DNA from: Bog-105 sp965277435
Lineage (GTDB): Bacteria > Acidobacteriota > Terriglobia > Bryobacterales > Bryobacteraceae
Reading direction: 5' to 3'
DNA: 64,000 bases
Assembly (NCBI GenBank): GCA_965277435.1
Contig: OZ255821.1
Span: 2,728,001 to 2,792,000, forward strand
The first letter of the stretch is position 1, and every line of letters begins with the position of its first letter. The position numbers and the translations under genes were made by a program. The notes beneath the pieces were generated by a model. The model had not been told where the DNA came from. It worked only from the letters and a program-made list of their open reading frames with translations, and searched no databases. This document shows positions 8,284-17,907 of the stretch, one piece after another.

Positions 8284-11200
8284 CTACTCCTTCGTCACCG
8301 TCGCATCCAGATTGAGCAGCAAGCTCGCGATGTTAGTGAACGCCGCCAGTTCACGAATGTCGAGATTGGCGCGCACTGGTGACGCGCCGGAACGCAGCAG
8401 CTGGTGCGCTGCCGTCGCGTCGTCTCTGTACCTCGCTTCCGTTTCCCGCAGCGACGCCAAAAGTATTTGCAATTCCTGCGGCCGCGGCGGCCTCACCAGC
8501 AGCAGTCTGTAGCCAAAGTCAATGCGCTGCTCGGGAGTAGCTCCGCCCTCCACCATCATGCGCTCCGCTAACTTGCGCGACGCTTCCAGAAACGCCACAT
8601 CGTTCATCAAATCCAAGGCCTGCAACGGCGTGTTTGTGCGATTTTCGTAAACCGTGCAAACCTCACGGTTCGGCGCGTCGAAGTTCGCCATGAACGGTGG
8701 AGTCACGGTCCGCTTCCAATACGTGTACAGACTCCGCCGATACAGCCCTGCGCCCTGATCCTGCACATAGCCGCCGCCGCTGGCCAGTTCCTGCCACAAC
8801 CCCGGCGGCTGATACGGCTTCACCGAAGGGCCGCCCACTTTTTCCTTCAGCAATCCCGAAACAGCTAAAGCCTGATCGCGAATCTCGTCCGGTCCCAAAC
8901 GGTAACGCGGCCCGCGTGCCAGCAATCGATTGTCTGGATCTTTCTGCAACAGCTCCGGAGTGACTTTCGAAGCTTGCCTATAAGTCGCGCTCGTGACAAT
9001 CAGCTTCTGCATCGCTTTCACGTTCCAGCCGCTATCCATGAACTCCACCGCCAGCCAGTCCAGCAACTCCGGATGCACCGGCCATTCTCCCTGCGAACCG
9101 AAATCGTCGACCGTCTTTACGATGCCGAAGCCGAAGTAAGACTGCCAGTAGCGATTCACCGTCACCCGGGCCGTCAGCGGATTCGCTCGATCGATAATCC
9201 ACTTCGCCAGCCCAAGCCGGTTGTTCGGCCACTCGGGCCGAGGCTGTGGCAATATGGCCGGAATGCCCGGCGTCACTTCTTCACCATGGCTGTCGTACGC
9301 GCCGCGCTTTAGGACATATGATTCGCGCGCGTTCAGGTCATCCACCATCACCATGACGGTGGGCACGCTCTCCCAAAATCGCGCTCGGGCTTCCTTCGCT
9401 GAATCAAGCCTCGCTCCTGCCCGCCTGATCTTCTCCGGAGCCGCTTCAGCCAAAAAAGTCAACGCCACCTTTTGCACCTGGCCATTGCTGCGGCGCTCGG
9501 GTGGATTCGCGGCAATCTCGCTCACGGTCTCGCGGACCGAGATTGCCGCCGCTTCCTGAGCACTTAGTGCAACCTTGTAAACCCGTACATCCCCAATCGA
9601 CCCGTCAAAACGCAAACCGGCCGCCGCACCGATGCGAAAGGGTACTTTCTCGTCCACATGAAACGGTTCATTCAACTGATCGAACAACACATTTGTCTGC
9701 TGCTCTACCCCGTTGACGTAAATGTGCACGCCCGCTGCTTTCCGCTTGCCATCGTAGGTTGCGGTCACCTGCTGCCATGCACCCAGCGGAATCGGCGTCT
9801 TGGTCTCCACCCGCAACGCCAGGTCTGTCCAGCGGTGAACAATATGCAAACGAACTTTGCCGTCAATCAGATAGAGCCCGTGGCCCGTTCCTTCGAAATA
9901 ATCTTCCGCCTGTGAAAGGACCGCCCCCTTACCGCTCGCCGGTTGTATCCACGCGGAGAAAGTGAAGGGGTCCAGATACCCGAACCGCGCGATGTCGCGT
10001 TGCACTTCGATAAAGTGCTCGCCGTCAAACCGCCAGGCCGGACCTATCGGACTGCTCTCCGATGCCACATCCTTATTGCGGATCTGCGCGTCCGAGCGGA
10101 AGACCAATCCTCTCGTTACCGTCCAGTCCACCGGTTTTGCCTTGACCAAACCGTGTTCCCACTTCGTTTGCGCCTTTTGCAGCGCGGGCTGCAACGAACC
10201 ACACCGCTTTTCTAGCGATGCAATTTCCGCGTCCATTTCGAGCAGCTTCTGCTTTTGCTCTGGTAGCGGCGCTTTGATGAACGGTTCCTCGTTGCCGTAG
10301 TTATACGCAAAACCTTTCTCATTCGGAATCCGGTTGAAATAGGCAAACAGTCGGTAAAAATCTCTCTGAAAAATCGGATCGTACTTATGGTCATGGCAAC
10401 GCGCGCAGCCCATCGTCACTCCCATCCAGACGTTTGCCGTGGTCTGCGCACGGTCTGCCACATACTCCACCCGGTACTCTTCCGGAATGATGCCGCCCTC
10501 GCCGCTGGTGCGATGATTCCGGTTGAATCCTGTCGCGATCTGCTGGTCCAGCGTTGGATGCGGAAGCAGGTCACCCGCCAGCTGCTCCACTGTGAACTGG
10601 TCGTATGGCATGTTGCGCCGAAACGCTTCGATCACCCAGTTACGCCAGCGCCACATATCGCGCGGTCCATCCGTCTGATAGCCGTTTGTATCCCCGTAGC
10701 GCGCCGCTTCCATCCATCGATAGGCCATGTGCTCGGCATATTCCGGCGTCGCCAACAATTGATCGACGACCTTCTCGTACGCGCTAGCCGACGAATCCGC
10801 TACAAACGCGCTGACTTGCTCAGGCGTCGGCGGCAGTCCCGTAAGATCGAGACTCACGCGCCGGATCAGCGTGCGCTTATCCGTCTCCGGCGAAGGCCGC
10901 AATCCCTCGCGCTCGAACCGGCTCAAGATAAACGCGTCGATCGGATTGCGCACCCAGCCTTGTGTTTGCACCGCAGGCAGCGGCACCCGTTTCGGAGCGG
11001 CAAACGACCAGAACGGACTCCACTGGGCACCCTGCGCGATCCACTCCCGTATCGCCTGAATCTCCCGATCGCTCAAGCGGTCGCGGCCCATGTACGCCGG
11101 CGGCATGCGAAAGCTCTTATCCGTCGAACTGATGCGCCGGTACATCTCGCTTTTGTCCGGCTCTCCCGCCACAATCGCGTGCTTGCCCGCGCGCAGTTCA

Positions 11201-11424
11201 ATCAGTGCGCCCGATTCAATATCGAATCGCAGTTTCGTCTTCCGGTTCGCTGCATCGGGGCCATGACAGGTGAAACATTTATCCGAAAGAATCGGCCGGA
11301 TGTCCCGGTTGAATTCGATTTTCTGCTCTGGCGTCGCAGCTAGGCACACCAGCGCCATTGCCCCAAGACCAGGCAGAACGGCCAATCGCGACAAAGGAAC
11401 CGGCACATGCACAGCAGCCTCCAT
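8284..11424 (-). CDS. PSCyt1-DUF1549-LamG-DUF1553 heme protein
   Basis: This is a 1046-residue exported protein. After a signal-like N-terminus comes a planctomycete-type cytochrome c domain with CFTCH (about residue 50). A DUF1549 domain follows and contains a second heme-type motif, CARCHDHKYDP. A concanavalin/LamG-like insert lies in the middle (about residues 450-610), and a DUF1553 domain forms the C-terminus (motifs NPLTARVTVNRYW and NTPLQALDLMND). This architecture is typical of acidobacterial, planctomycete and verrucomicrobial glycan-degradation loci and nearly always comes with a DUF1501 gene, as here. The LamG insert suggests carbohydrate binding. An oxidative role on sugars is plausible but unproven. 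Confidence 0.88.
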   Translation of the reverse strand: MEAAVHVPVPLSRLAVLPGLGAMALVCLAATPEQKIEFNRDIRPILSDKCFTCHGPDAANRKTKLRFDIESGALIELRAGKHAIVAGEPDKSEMYRRISSTDKSFRMPPAYMGRDRLSDREIQAIREWIAQGAQWSPFWSFAAPKRVPLPAVQTQGWVRNPIDAFILSRFEREGLRPSPETDKRTLIRRVSLDLTGLPPTPEQVSAFVADSSASAYEKVVDQLLATPEYAEHMAYRWMEAARYGDTNGYQTDGPRDMWRWRNWVIEAFRRNMPYDQFTVEQLAGDLLPHPTLDQQIATGFNRNHRTSGEGGIIPEEYRVEYVADRAQTTANVWMGVTMGCARCHDHKYDPIFQRDFYRLFAYFNRIPNEKGFAYNYGNEEPFIKAPLPEQKQKLLEMDAEIASLEKRCGSLQPALQKAQTKWEHGLVKAKPVDWTVTRGLVFRSDAQIRNKDVASESSPIGPAWRFDGEHFIEVQRDIARFGYLDPFTFSAWIQPASGKGAVLSQAEDYFEGTGHGLYLIDGKVRLHIVHRWTDLALRVETKTPIPLGAWQQVTATYDGKRKAAGVHIYVNGVEQQTNVLFDQLNEPFHVDEKVPFRIGAAAGLRFDGSIGDVRVYKVALSAQEAAAISVRETVSEIAANPPERRSNGQVQKVALTFLAEAAPEKIRRAGARLDSAKEARARFWESVPTVMVMVDDLNARESYVLKRGAYDSHGEEVTPGIPAILPQPRPEWPNNRLGLAKWIIDRANPLTARVTVNRYWQSYFGFGIVKTVDDFGSQGEWPVHPELLDWLAVEFMDSGWNVKAMQKLIVTSATYRQASKVTPELLQKDPDNRLLARGPRYRLGPDEIRDQALAVSGLLKEKVGGPSVKPYQPPGLWQELASGGGYVQDQGAGLYRRSLYTYWKRTVTPPFMANFDAPNREVCTVYENRTNTPLQALDLMNDVAFLEASRKLAERMMVEGGATPEQRIDFGYRLLLVRPPRPQELQILLASLRETEARYRDDATAAHQLLRSGASPVRANLDIRELAAFTNIASLLLNLDATVTKE

Positions 11425-11430
11425 TACACA

Positions 11431-12843
11431 TCAAACAGATACTGGGGTGGGCGTTATTTTCAAGCCGGTCGCATAGCCGTCTAACCCGCGGCCGCGTTCG
11501 GTCGAAACAGTCAAATCCTTTCCGCTTTGCCGGAACTCGCTATCGTGATCCCTTCCCAGCACGCGAATCCTCGTGCCTTTTGGCACCCCCATATTCGGAA
11601 TCGTGAGCGAATCGGACCCCGGCTTAGCCAGCACGTACGCGTACAGGCTGTTCCCTTTGCTCGTGAATCGGACATCCTCCCCGCTCGACGCCTTTACCCA
11701 GGGCCGACTGTCAAAGATTCCCTCGCCATTTGCCGCCAGCCACGCGCCGAGCTTGTTCAGCCGGTCCATCTGAATCTCAGAAATCGATCCATCCGGCCGC
11801 GGCCCAATATTCAAAAGCAAATTACCGTTCTTGCTGACGATATCCACCAACAGCCAGACCAATTTGTCAGCGGCGATCACCTGCTCGGGTCCCTCTGCCT
11901 GGTTGTACCCAAAGCTGTAACCGAGCCCCCGGCACGACTCCCATTTCTTCTCCGTGATCTTGTCGTACTTGGCGTATTCCGGAGTCGTAAAGTCACTAAA
12001 CTGCACTCCGAACCGGTTATTGATTACGCCGCCCTGCACGGTGTTGTAGTAATGCGCAAACAGTTCCGGTATCTTACCCGCCTTCGGATAACTGATGTCG
12101 TTCCACATCACGGCCGGTTGATAGCGATTCGTCAACTCTGTCCAATGCGCATCCGCATAGCGCGCGTACTCCTCGCTTTGCGGAACCCTCGCCATAAGAT
12201 CTGCCCTCGTCACAATCGGCGCCTCGGTGAAGGTCCAGTCGAGTCCGCCGGAGTAATACAACCCCATCTTCAATCCCGCCCCGCGCACCGCCGAAGTCAG
12301 CTCTCCTGCCAGATCGCGCGTTGCTGTAATCTGCGACGACTTCCGGTGCGGGTTTTCCACCGCGCTCGGCCATAAACGGAATCCATCATGATGCTTGGTA
12401 GTCAGCACCGCGTAACGAGCACCGGTTTTCTTGAACACTGTCGCCCACTTATCCGGATTCCATTGCGCTGTCTTTTGGTTGAAGATAGGAGCGAACTGAT
12501 AATAGTCGAAGTCTTTGCCGTATGTTGCGATATGGTGTTCATAACCCGGTGATCCTTTAATGCGCAGCGTGTTTAGATACCATTCCGCATACGCATTGTC
12601 CGTGAACCATTTACTCGGGTCGACCTTGCCCAGTTCGCCCGACGTTGTGGCCCACGCCGGAACCGAATACAAACCCCAGTGAATGAATATGCCGAGCTTT
12701 GCGTTCCGATACCACTCGGGTACTTTGTGTTCCCCGATCGATTGCCAGTTCGGTTCGAAGGCCGGTGTCGCACCCAACCCGCGCGTCAGCGGTCGGAAAG
12801 CGTTCGCAGCTATTAAGCTCCGGGCAAACATTCTGCGGTTCAT
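11431..12843 (-). CDS. GH29 alpha-L-fucosidase
   Basis: This is a glycoside hydrolase family 29 alpha-L-fucosidase of 470 residues, which removes terminal L-fucose from glycans with retention. It begins MNRRMFARSL, a twin-arginine-like export signal. Family motifs are visible: WYRNAKLGIFIHWGLYSVP near residue 45, TTKHHDGF, GLYYSGGLDW, and PAVMWNDISY carrying the likely catalytic nucleophile Asp. The start at 12843 is preferred over an in-frame ATG at 12861 because AGGA sits a few bases before it and it begins just after the stop of the upstream fucosidase. A second GH29 gene lies directly upstream; the two probably differ in linkage preference. Confidence 0.9.
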   Translation of the reverse strand: MNRRMFARSLIAANAFRPLTRGLGATPAFEPNWQSIGEHKVPEWYRNAKLGIFIHWGLYSVPAWATTSGELGKVDPSKWFTDNAYAEWYLNTLRIKGSPGYEHHIATYGKDFDYYQFAPIFNQKTAQWNPDKWATVFKKTGARYAVLTTKHHDGFRLWPSAVENPHRKSSQITATRDLAGELTSAVRGAGLKMGLYYSGGLDWTFTEAPIVTRADLMARVPQSEEYARYADAHWTELTNRYQPAVMWNDISYPKAGKIPELFAHYYNTVQGGVINNRFGVQFSDFTTPEYAKYDKITEKKWESCRGLGYSFGYNQAEGPEQVIAADKLVWLLVDIVSKNGNLLLNIGPRPDGSISEIQMDRLNKLGAWLAANGEGIFDSRPWVKASSGEDVRFTSKGNSLYAYVLAKPGSDSLTIPNMGVPKGTRIRVLGRDHDSEFRQSGKDLTVSTERGRGLDGYATGLKITPTPVSV

Positions 12844-12848
12844 GATTC

Positions 12849-14201
12849 CTACTTTCCCCAAACACCCTTCAATTCGATAACTGTTACATCCGGGTCCGGC
12901 GCTTGGCCCGGCAATTGGATTGTCAGCCGTCCATCCTGCTGCTTAAACGTGAGCGGCTGCCCGGTCGCCAGCAGCGAGGCCGACGTGCATTTCGGCAAAC
13001 TCTCCCCTGCTACTTCCAAGGTCGTACCCGGCCAGTCGAAAACATGAATAAAGACGTCCCGCCCCTTCGCCGTCGTGCGAAACTGCATTGCCCCTTGAAC
13101 CGGTCCGTACGTCGTCCCGTAAATAGAGTCGCTGTTTCGATCCATCCATTTCCCGACGGCGCGCAGCCTTTCCTGGGACTCCGGCTGAATGGTTCCATCC
13201 GGCTCCGGCCCCACATTCAAAAGAAAGTTGCCGCCCCGGCTCGCCACTTCCACCAGCGTGCGGATCAGATGTGTCGCAGACTTGAAGTCACGGTCGTGTT
13301 TGTTGTACGCCCATGTCTGATTGATCGTCATGCACGTCTCCCACAACCTGAATTCCTCCGGTGTGGGCACATAATTCGGCTTGGTGCCTGTCTCGCGATT
13401 CGTAAAATCCAGAGTTCTGCCCTTCACCGGAATAGCTGTCGGCAGAAACTGCTCCGGAGTCTCGAAATCGCCTGGAATCCCGATGCGATTATTGATTAAT
13501 ACTTGCGATTGCAGAGCCAGAATCGCGCGGTGCATTCGCTCGCCGTCGAACTTTCGTTGATTGAAGAGCCCGTCAAACCAGATCACTGCGACGTTTCCGT
13601 AATTACTCAGTAACTCGCGCAGTTGTAATTCCATGTAATCTAAATACAGCGGCCACACCGAGCGAGTTGGCTCGCCATTCCAGTTTTCGCTCGCTGGCTT
13701 CGTCGTATCCCGAAATGCAGCGTGGTGCATATCGGGCGGAGAGTAATAAAATCCAATCGGCATGCCGGCGTCATGACATGCCCGCGCCAAAGCTCCAACA
13801 ATATCTTTCTTGTATGGCGTGTTCGTGATTTTATAATCCGTGTACGCTGAATCGAACATGCAGAATCCGTCGTGGTGCTTGGTCGTGAACACTATGTATC
13901 TCTGGTGCGCTGCTTTCGCCAGGTCGACAAACGCATCGGGATCGAACTTCGTTGGATTGAACTTCTGCGGCAACGCTCGATACTCTTCTTCCGTGATCGG
14001 AAACTGCTTCGACGGTCGCATGATCGGCCACGAAGCTTCAACGCTCGCCACCGAGTAGGGCCCCCAGTGAATAAACATCCCGAACTTTGCTTCGCGATAC
14101 CACGCCGTGCGATCTGTCTCCCCCAGCAGAACCGTCGACGCCAGCGGGCTCACGGCCAGCAACGCCAGTAAGTCTCTGCGGGATGGTGTGGAGGCGCTCA
14201 T
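12849..14201 (-). CDS. GH29 alpha-L-fucosidase (second copy)
   Basis: This is a 450-residue GH29 fucosidase with motifs WYREAKFGMFIHWGPYSV, FTTKHHDGFCMFDS, GFYYSPPDMH and VAVIWFDGLF, the last holding the expected nucleophile Asp. The true start is the ATG at 14201, whose product begins MSASTPSRRDLLALLAVSP, a Tat-type signal. The frame is open a further 104 codons upstream, but that part is a shadow of the permease gene and has no family similarity. It shares only the general family motifs with the downstream copy, so the pair is an old duplication or separate acquisitions. It lies 44 bases after the disrupted permease gene in the same operon. Confidence 0.9.
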   Translation of the reverse strand: MSASTPSRRDLLALLAVSPLASTVLLGETDRTAWYREAKFGMFIHWGPYSVASVEASWPIMRPSKQFPITEEEYRALPQKFNPTKFDPDAFVDLAKAAHQRYIVFTTKHHDGFCMFDSAYTDYKITNTPYKKDIVGALARACHDAGMPIGFYYSPPDMHHAAFRDTTKPASENWNGEPTRSVWPLYLDYMELQLRELLSNYGNVAVIWFDGLFNQRKFDGERMHRAILALQSQVLINNRIGIPGDFETPEQFLPTAIPVKGRTLDFTNRETGTKPNYVPTPEEFRLWETCMTINQTWAYNKHDRDFKSATHLIRTLVEVASRGGNFLLNVGPEPDGTIQPESQERLRAVGKWMDRNSDSIYGTTYGPVQGAMQFRTTAKGRDVFIHVFDWPGTTLEVAGESLPKCTSASLLATGQPLTFKQQDGRLTIQLPGQAPDPDVTVIELKGVWGK

Positions 14202-14612
14202 GTCAGGCTCAGTATATTCCCCGCAAAAGCGCCTGTAGCCTCGCTTCAGCTCTTCGGCGCAATCAACACCGTAGCCGCCGAAAGCAACACCAGTCCCGCC
14301 GCCATGCCATACTTCGCCACCACCGGCGAGCCCTTCCATTCCGCCGTCAACAGGCCCGCGCCCGTCGCAGTCATAATCATGAAGATCTGGAACAAAGCCC
14401 AACCCGCCGAAGTCCCCAATTCGCCCAAATACACGGAGCTCACGCCGTATATCGCAAAAGCCCCCATCCAGAGCGCGCCCATGGCGACGCCGCACCAAGC
14501 CTCTGAGCGCCAATCGCCGCGGAAACTCTTCCAGCTTTTGTTACGCCGCAACAGGAACACCGCGTAGCAAACGTTCGGCAGCAATCCGCCCAGCAGCGCT
14601 ACCGGCCAGACC

Positions 14613-14620
14613 GCATATCC
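14613..14620 (+). repeat. Target-site duplication, left copy (gcatatcc)
   Basis: These eight bases directly before the element are identical to 16023-16030. Together they mark the duplicated target inside the permease gene. The identity extends one further base outward (cgcatatcc) next to the right copy, by chance or because of the base at the element end. Confidence 0.88.
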
Positions 14621-14647
14621 GTTCGTGTAACATCGTTTCTGTAATTT
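14621..14647 (+). repeat. Left terminal inverted repeat of the IS256 element
   Basis: This end pairs with the reverse complement of 15996-16022 at 20 of 27 positions. The conserved cores are AACATC and TTTCTGTAA. Transposase binds such ends. Confidence 0.8.
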
Positions 14648-14807
14648 GACTCCGAGGCAATTCGGGAATGTTTTGTTGTGGGCCGTAGCGAAGGCGAGCG
14701 AAGCGAGCTGAAGCGGATAGCTAGAACAAAACGAAGGGGCTCTTGTTTTGGCGGGCCAAGTTTGATTTCCTTTTAAGAACGACCAAATTCATGACAAGGA
14801 GCAAACA

Positions 14808-15992
14808 ATGGCCCACCAGGCTGACGATAACGTAATTGAGAATGTGGTTCAACTGCTTTGTGAAAGCGGGCTTTCCCACATGGCGGATGCGATGCGGCTG
14901 ATGCTGAATGAGGCGATGCGCATCGAGCGTTCCCAGGCGCTCGATGCCGGCCCGTACCAACGGACCGAGAAGCGGCGCGGGTATGCCAACGGCTTCAAGC
15001 CGAAAACTCTCAGCACACGGGTAGGCGAACTCGCTTTGCAAGTGCCCCAGGTACGAGGCGAGATCGAGTTCTATCCGTCGGCTCTGGAGCGCGGCGTGCG
15101 GAGCGAGCGGGCACTGAAGTGCGCCATTGCCGAGATGTACGTTAAAGGCGTATCGACCCGGAAGGTCACGGCGGTGATGAGCGAGTTGTGCGGGTTGGAA
15201 GTGTCCAGCACGCAGGTGAGCCGGGCCACCCGGTTGCTCGATGAGGAGCTGAACGAGTGGCGCAACCGGCCGCTCGGGGAGGTGCCGTATGTGTTCCTGG
15301 ATGCGCGCTATGAAAAGGTCCGGCACGGCGGTGCGGTAGTTTCTTGCGCTGTGCTGATGGCCTTTGGGGTCGATGAAAGCGGGCGTCGCACGGTATTGGG
15401 CGTGAGCGTGTCGTTGAGCGAAGCGGAGGTGCATTGGCGCGACTTTTTCGCCAGCTTGCAGGCGCGCGGATTGTCCGGTGTGCGTTTGCTGATCAGCGAC
15501 GATCATGCCGGCCTGAAAGCGGCGCGGGAGGCCCGCTTTCCCGGCCTGCCTTGGCAACGCTGCCAGTTTCATCTCCAGCAGAATGCCGGTCACTATGTGC
15601 CTCGGCTCGAGATGCGCCGTGAAGTTGCCACCGATCTGCGGGCCATCTTCGAATCGACGGATCGGCTGGATGCGGAACGCCGTTTGCGCCAGACCGTGGA
15701 CAAGTATGCGCAGCGCGCACCGAAACTGAGTGCCTGGTTGGAGGCTAACGTGGCCGACAGCTTCACTGTGTTTACTTTTCCGCCGACGCACCGTCGGCGC
15801 TTGCGTACTTCGAACTTGATGGAGCGAGTCAGCAAAGAACTGAAGCGCCGCACACGCGTGGCCACCTTGTTTCCGAACGAAGCCTCCCTGCTTCGTCTCG
15901 TCAGCGCGGTGCTCATGGAGATTAGTGAGGAATGGGAGACCGAGAAGACTTATTTGGGAATGAATAACTTGCACCCGTCCGAACAAGATTAA
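14808..15992 (+). CDS. IS256-family (mutator-type) transposase
   Basis: This 394-residue DDE transposase catalyses copy-out/paste-in transposition of its own element. The likely catalytic triad is D165 (VFLDARYE), D231 (LLISDDHAG) and E339 (SNLMERVSKE). The family's C/H motif follows the second Asp as RCQFHLQQN. The length is typical (about 390-410) and no frameshift or stop is seen, so it is probably active. AAGGAG at 14796-14801 precedes the ATG by six bases. Confidence 0.95.
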   Translation: MAHQADDNVIENVVQLLCESGLSHMADAMRLMLNEAMRIERSQALDAGPYQRTEKRRGYANGFKPKTLSTRVGELALQVPQVRGEIEFYPSALERGVRSERALKCAIAEMYVKGVSTRKVTAVMSELCGLEVSSTQVSRATRLLDEELNEWRNRPLGEVPYVFLDARYEKVRHGGAVVSCAVLMAFGVDESGRRTVLGVSVSLSEAEVHWRDFFASLQARGLSGVRLLISDDHAGLKAAREARFPGLPWQRCQFHLQQNAGHYVPRLEMRREVATDLRAIFESTDRLDAERRLRQTVDKYAQRAPKLSAWLEANVADSFTVFTFPPTHRRRLRTSNLMERVSKELKRRTRVATLFPNEASLLRLVSAVLMEISEEWETEKTYLGMNNLHPSEQD

Positions 15993-15995
15993 CCG

Positions 15996-16022
15996 AATTT
16001 ACAGAAAGGATGTTGCTTTATC
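15996..16022 (-). repeat. Right terminal inverted repeat of the IS256 element
   Basis: The reverse complement begins GATAAAGCAACATC and matches the left end in register. It starts 3 bases after the transposase stop, as expected of a compact element. Confidence 0.8.
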
Positions 16023-16030
16023 GCATATCC
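16023..16030 (+). repeat. Target-site duplication, right copy (gcatatcc)
   Basis: Identical to 14613-14620 and directly after the element. Eight bases is the usual duplication length for IS256-family elements. Confidence 0.88.
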
Positions 16031-16659
16031 TGCATACTCGGGCGAGCTACCCAGCCGCACAGCTTCATTCGCGATGCTCTCGCCAAAAGCAAATGCATAA
16101 TTCAGCATCGGGGCCAGCAGACCGCATAAAACGGCGAGAGCAACAGCCGCACCGTACCGGCCGTGCTTTTCCCCATCAAATGCTATCGCGCCCTCCCGTT
16201 TACGTCCAGCCCAAGCCGCCACACCGATACCTGCAATCATCAACACCACTCCTACCCAAATAGGAGCGGCGCGAGAACTCAGCGCAATGTCGCGATGCTT
16301 CACAAACAATGGAATGAGCGTTCCCAAAAGCGCGCCAAGCCCCACTATGATTGAATAGCCCAGAGCCATTCCCAGTCGGGCCACCGAAAGCCCGAATAAG
16401 ATCTGGGCCACACCCCATCCCGCTCCGAATAAGACAGGCGTCAGAAACGCCGCGGCCGGTAAGCTCGCATAAAGGGCGAACGGATTTCCGATCGTCACAA
16501 ATGCCAGTGTCCAGGGCAGAATCAGCAGCGAGACAATGCTGAAAACCAACCACACACTTTCCCACGGCCACTTACGAGCAAATTTCATCGGCAGCATGCA
16601 ATTGCCCGCCAGCAATCCCGCCGCCACGGTCAGCGCAAAGCCAATCCAAATCCGCGGTA

Positions 16660-17907
16660 TCAAAAGCCGCTCTCGCCTTTCAAGTCACAGGAAAGACCCG
16701 GCTCCTGCGGCGTACGATACTTCCCATCTGAAACGTTCGCCGGATGCAGAAAATGCTCCCGCATATGCGGAATGTATTCCAGGAACAACGCTTCATGCCC
16801 CAGCGCCACATGATTGAACAGCACCAGGTGTTGATGTATCTGCCCCATGTCGCCCACATGAGGAACCACGGGCAAGCCATATTTCCGCGCCAGCAAACTG
16901 ACCGCAAGAAATTCGGATACGCCCGCCAGCCGTGTGCAATCAGCTTGCACAAAGTGCATCGCCCCGCGCGCCATGAAGTTGCGAAACATCACCCGGTTTG
17001 GCACATGCTCACCGAGCGCCACACGCATCGGCGCGATCTTGCGCGCCAATTTCACGTGGCTTTCAATGTCATCGGGATGCGTTGGCTCTTCTACCCAATA
17101 GATCCCCAGGTCTCGCACTGCCTCGCATATCGTTTCCGCCTGCTTGAGCGTCCACTGCTGGTTGGCGTCCAGCATCAGCTTGCATTCAGGCCCCGCCACT
17201 TCCCGCAGCATCGCCGCGCGCCGCACATCCCGCGCCGGCGCCTCCGAACCCACCTTCAGCTTGAGTGCTCGAAACCCCCGGCCCAAAGCTTCTTTCGCGT
17301 TCTCTCGTAGCTGCGCATCGTCATATTGAAACCATCCGACAGAGGTGTCGTAACCCCTATACCCGCCCGCCAGAATCCTATTCCGCTCCGCCCTCGTCTT
17401 CTCTTCTCGCTCGAGCAGCGCTACCGCCTCGTCCAGCGTCAAATCCTCTTCCAGATAACTCAAATCCAGCAAATTCACCAGCTCGCGCGCCGAAAGACTC
17501 AGCAGCAATTTCCACAGCGGCACGCCTCGCGCCTTCGCCCACAAATCGAAACACGCGTTCGTCAGCGAAGCCACCGCCAGATGCACCGCTCCCTTATGTG
17601 GACCCAGCCAGCGCAGACACGGATCGTCCGCCAGCTTCCGGCTCAACACGCCAAAATCCGCCATCAACTCCTCAATGGGCAGCTTCGGCAGTCTCTCCGC
17701 ATACGCTTCAATCAAGCGGCAAACAATTTCGTTCCCGGCGCCGAGCGTCAGCACTAATCCGGTCCCGGACAATCCGTCCGCTGTGTTTAACTTCGTCACT
17801 GCAAATGCATACTCTGAAACCCGGTGTACCGCGTCCGTACCCGCGCCGCCCTCGAGAGCAAACCGCCGGTCCTTCGCCTTCACGCCCGTCACCACAAACG
17901 ATTTCAT
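16660..17907 (-). CDS. L-fuconate dehydratase (enolase superfamily)
   Basis: This 415-residue enzyme dehydrates L-fuconate to 2-keto-3-deoxy-L-fuconate in the non-phosphorylating L-fucose pathway. It is a mandelate-racemase-group enolase. The K-x-K motif is at about 216-218 (RALKLKVG), with metal ligands near D247 (LDANQQW), E273 (WVEEP) and E300 (GEH), and the catalytic His is near 351 (VPHVGDMG). The stretch GYDTSVGWFQYDD is characteristic of L-fuconate dehydratase and its ENOSF1 relatives. The start overlaps the SDR stop (ATGA) and its stop overlaps the permease start (TTGA), so all three are coupled. Confidence 0.88.
   Translation of the reverse strand: MKSFVVTGVKAKDRRFALEGGAGTDAVHRVSEYAFAVTKLNTADGLSGTGLVLTLGAGNEIVCRLIEAYAERLPKLPIEELMADFGVLSRKLADDPCLRWLGPHKGAVHLAVASLTNACFDLWAKARGVPLWKLLLSLSARELVNLLDLSYLEEDLTLDEAVALLEREEKTRAERNRILAGGYRGYDTSVGWFQYDDAQLRENAKEALGRGFRALKLKVGSEAPARDVRRAAMLREVAGPECKLMLDANQQWTLKQAETICEAVRDLGIYWVEEPTHPDDIESHVKLARKIAPMRVALGEHVPNRVMFRNFMARGAMHFVQADCTRLAGVSEFLAVSLLARKYGLPVVPHVGDMGQIHQHLVLFNHVALGHEALFLEYIPHMREHFLHPANVSDGKYRTPQEPGLSCDLKGESGF

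Larger units (their letters stand above)
14621..16022 (+). mobile_element. IS256-family insertion sequence, complete, 1402 bp
   Basis: The element carries one intact transposase gene and imperfect terminal inverted repeats, and it is flanked by an exact 8-bp direct repeat, gcatatcc. With the ends set at 14621 and 16022, both termini begin with G and 20 of the first 27 bases match in register. Both features are normal for the IS256 family. It sits in the opposite orientation to the host operon and splits the RhaT-like permease. The perfect target duplication and cleanly restorable reading frame suggest a recent insertion. Confidence 0.9.
14246..16663 (-). pseudogene. RhaT-family L-fucose/L-rhamnose permease, split by an IS256 element
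   Basis: Two same-frame fragments (16663 to 16023, and 14612 to 14246) lie on either side of the insertion element. Removing the element and one copy of the 8-bp duplication restores one reading frame of about 335 codons, with SSPEYAGYAVWPVALLGGLL across the junction. That is normal RhaT length (about 340) with some ten membrane segments. RhaT proteins are sugar/H+ symporters. Next to fuconate dehydratase and fucosidases, the substrate is probably L-fucose. The TTG start overlaps the dehydratase stop as TTGA. In the interrupted allele the N-terminal piece ends after 16 bases' worth of element-derived codons and a stop, so the permease should be non-functional. Confidence 0.88.

Noticed and set aside
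14202..14513. 104-codon N-terminal extension of the second fucosidase
   Set aside because: It overlaps the permease C-terminal fragment, is Gly/Asp/Arg-rich with no family similarity, and the Tat-signal start at 14201 is convincing.
14641..14807. Second coding gene within the IS element
   Set aside because: The 160-odd bases before the transposase hold only a low-complexity GCGAAG/GCGAGC-rich stretch and no credible frame.
14600..16040. The permease fragments as two separate small membrane protein genes
   Set aside because: They join in frame exactly when the element and one 8-bp duplication are removed, and each lacks part of the RhaT fold.
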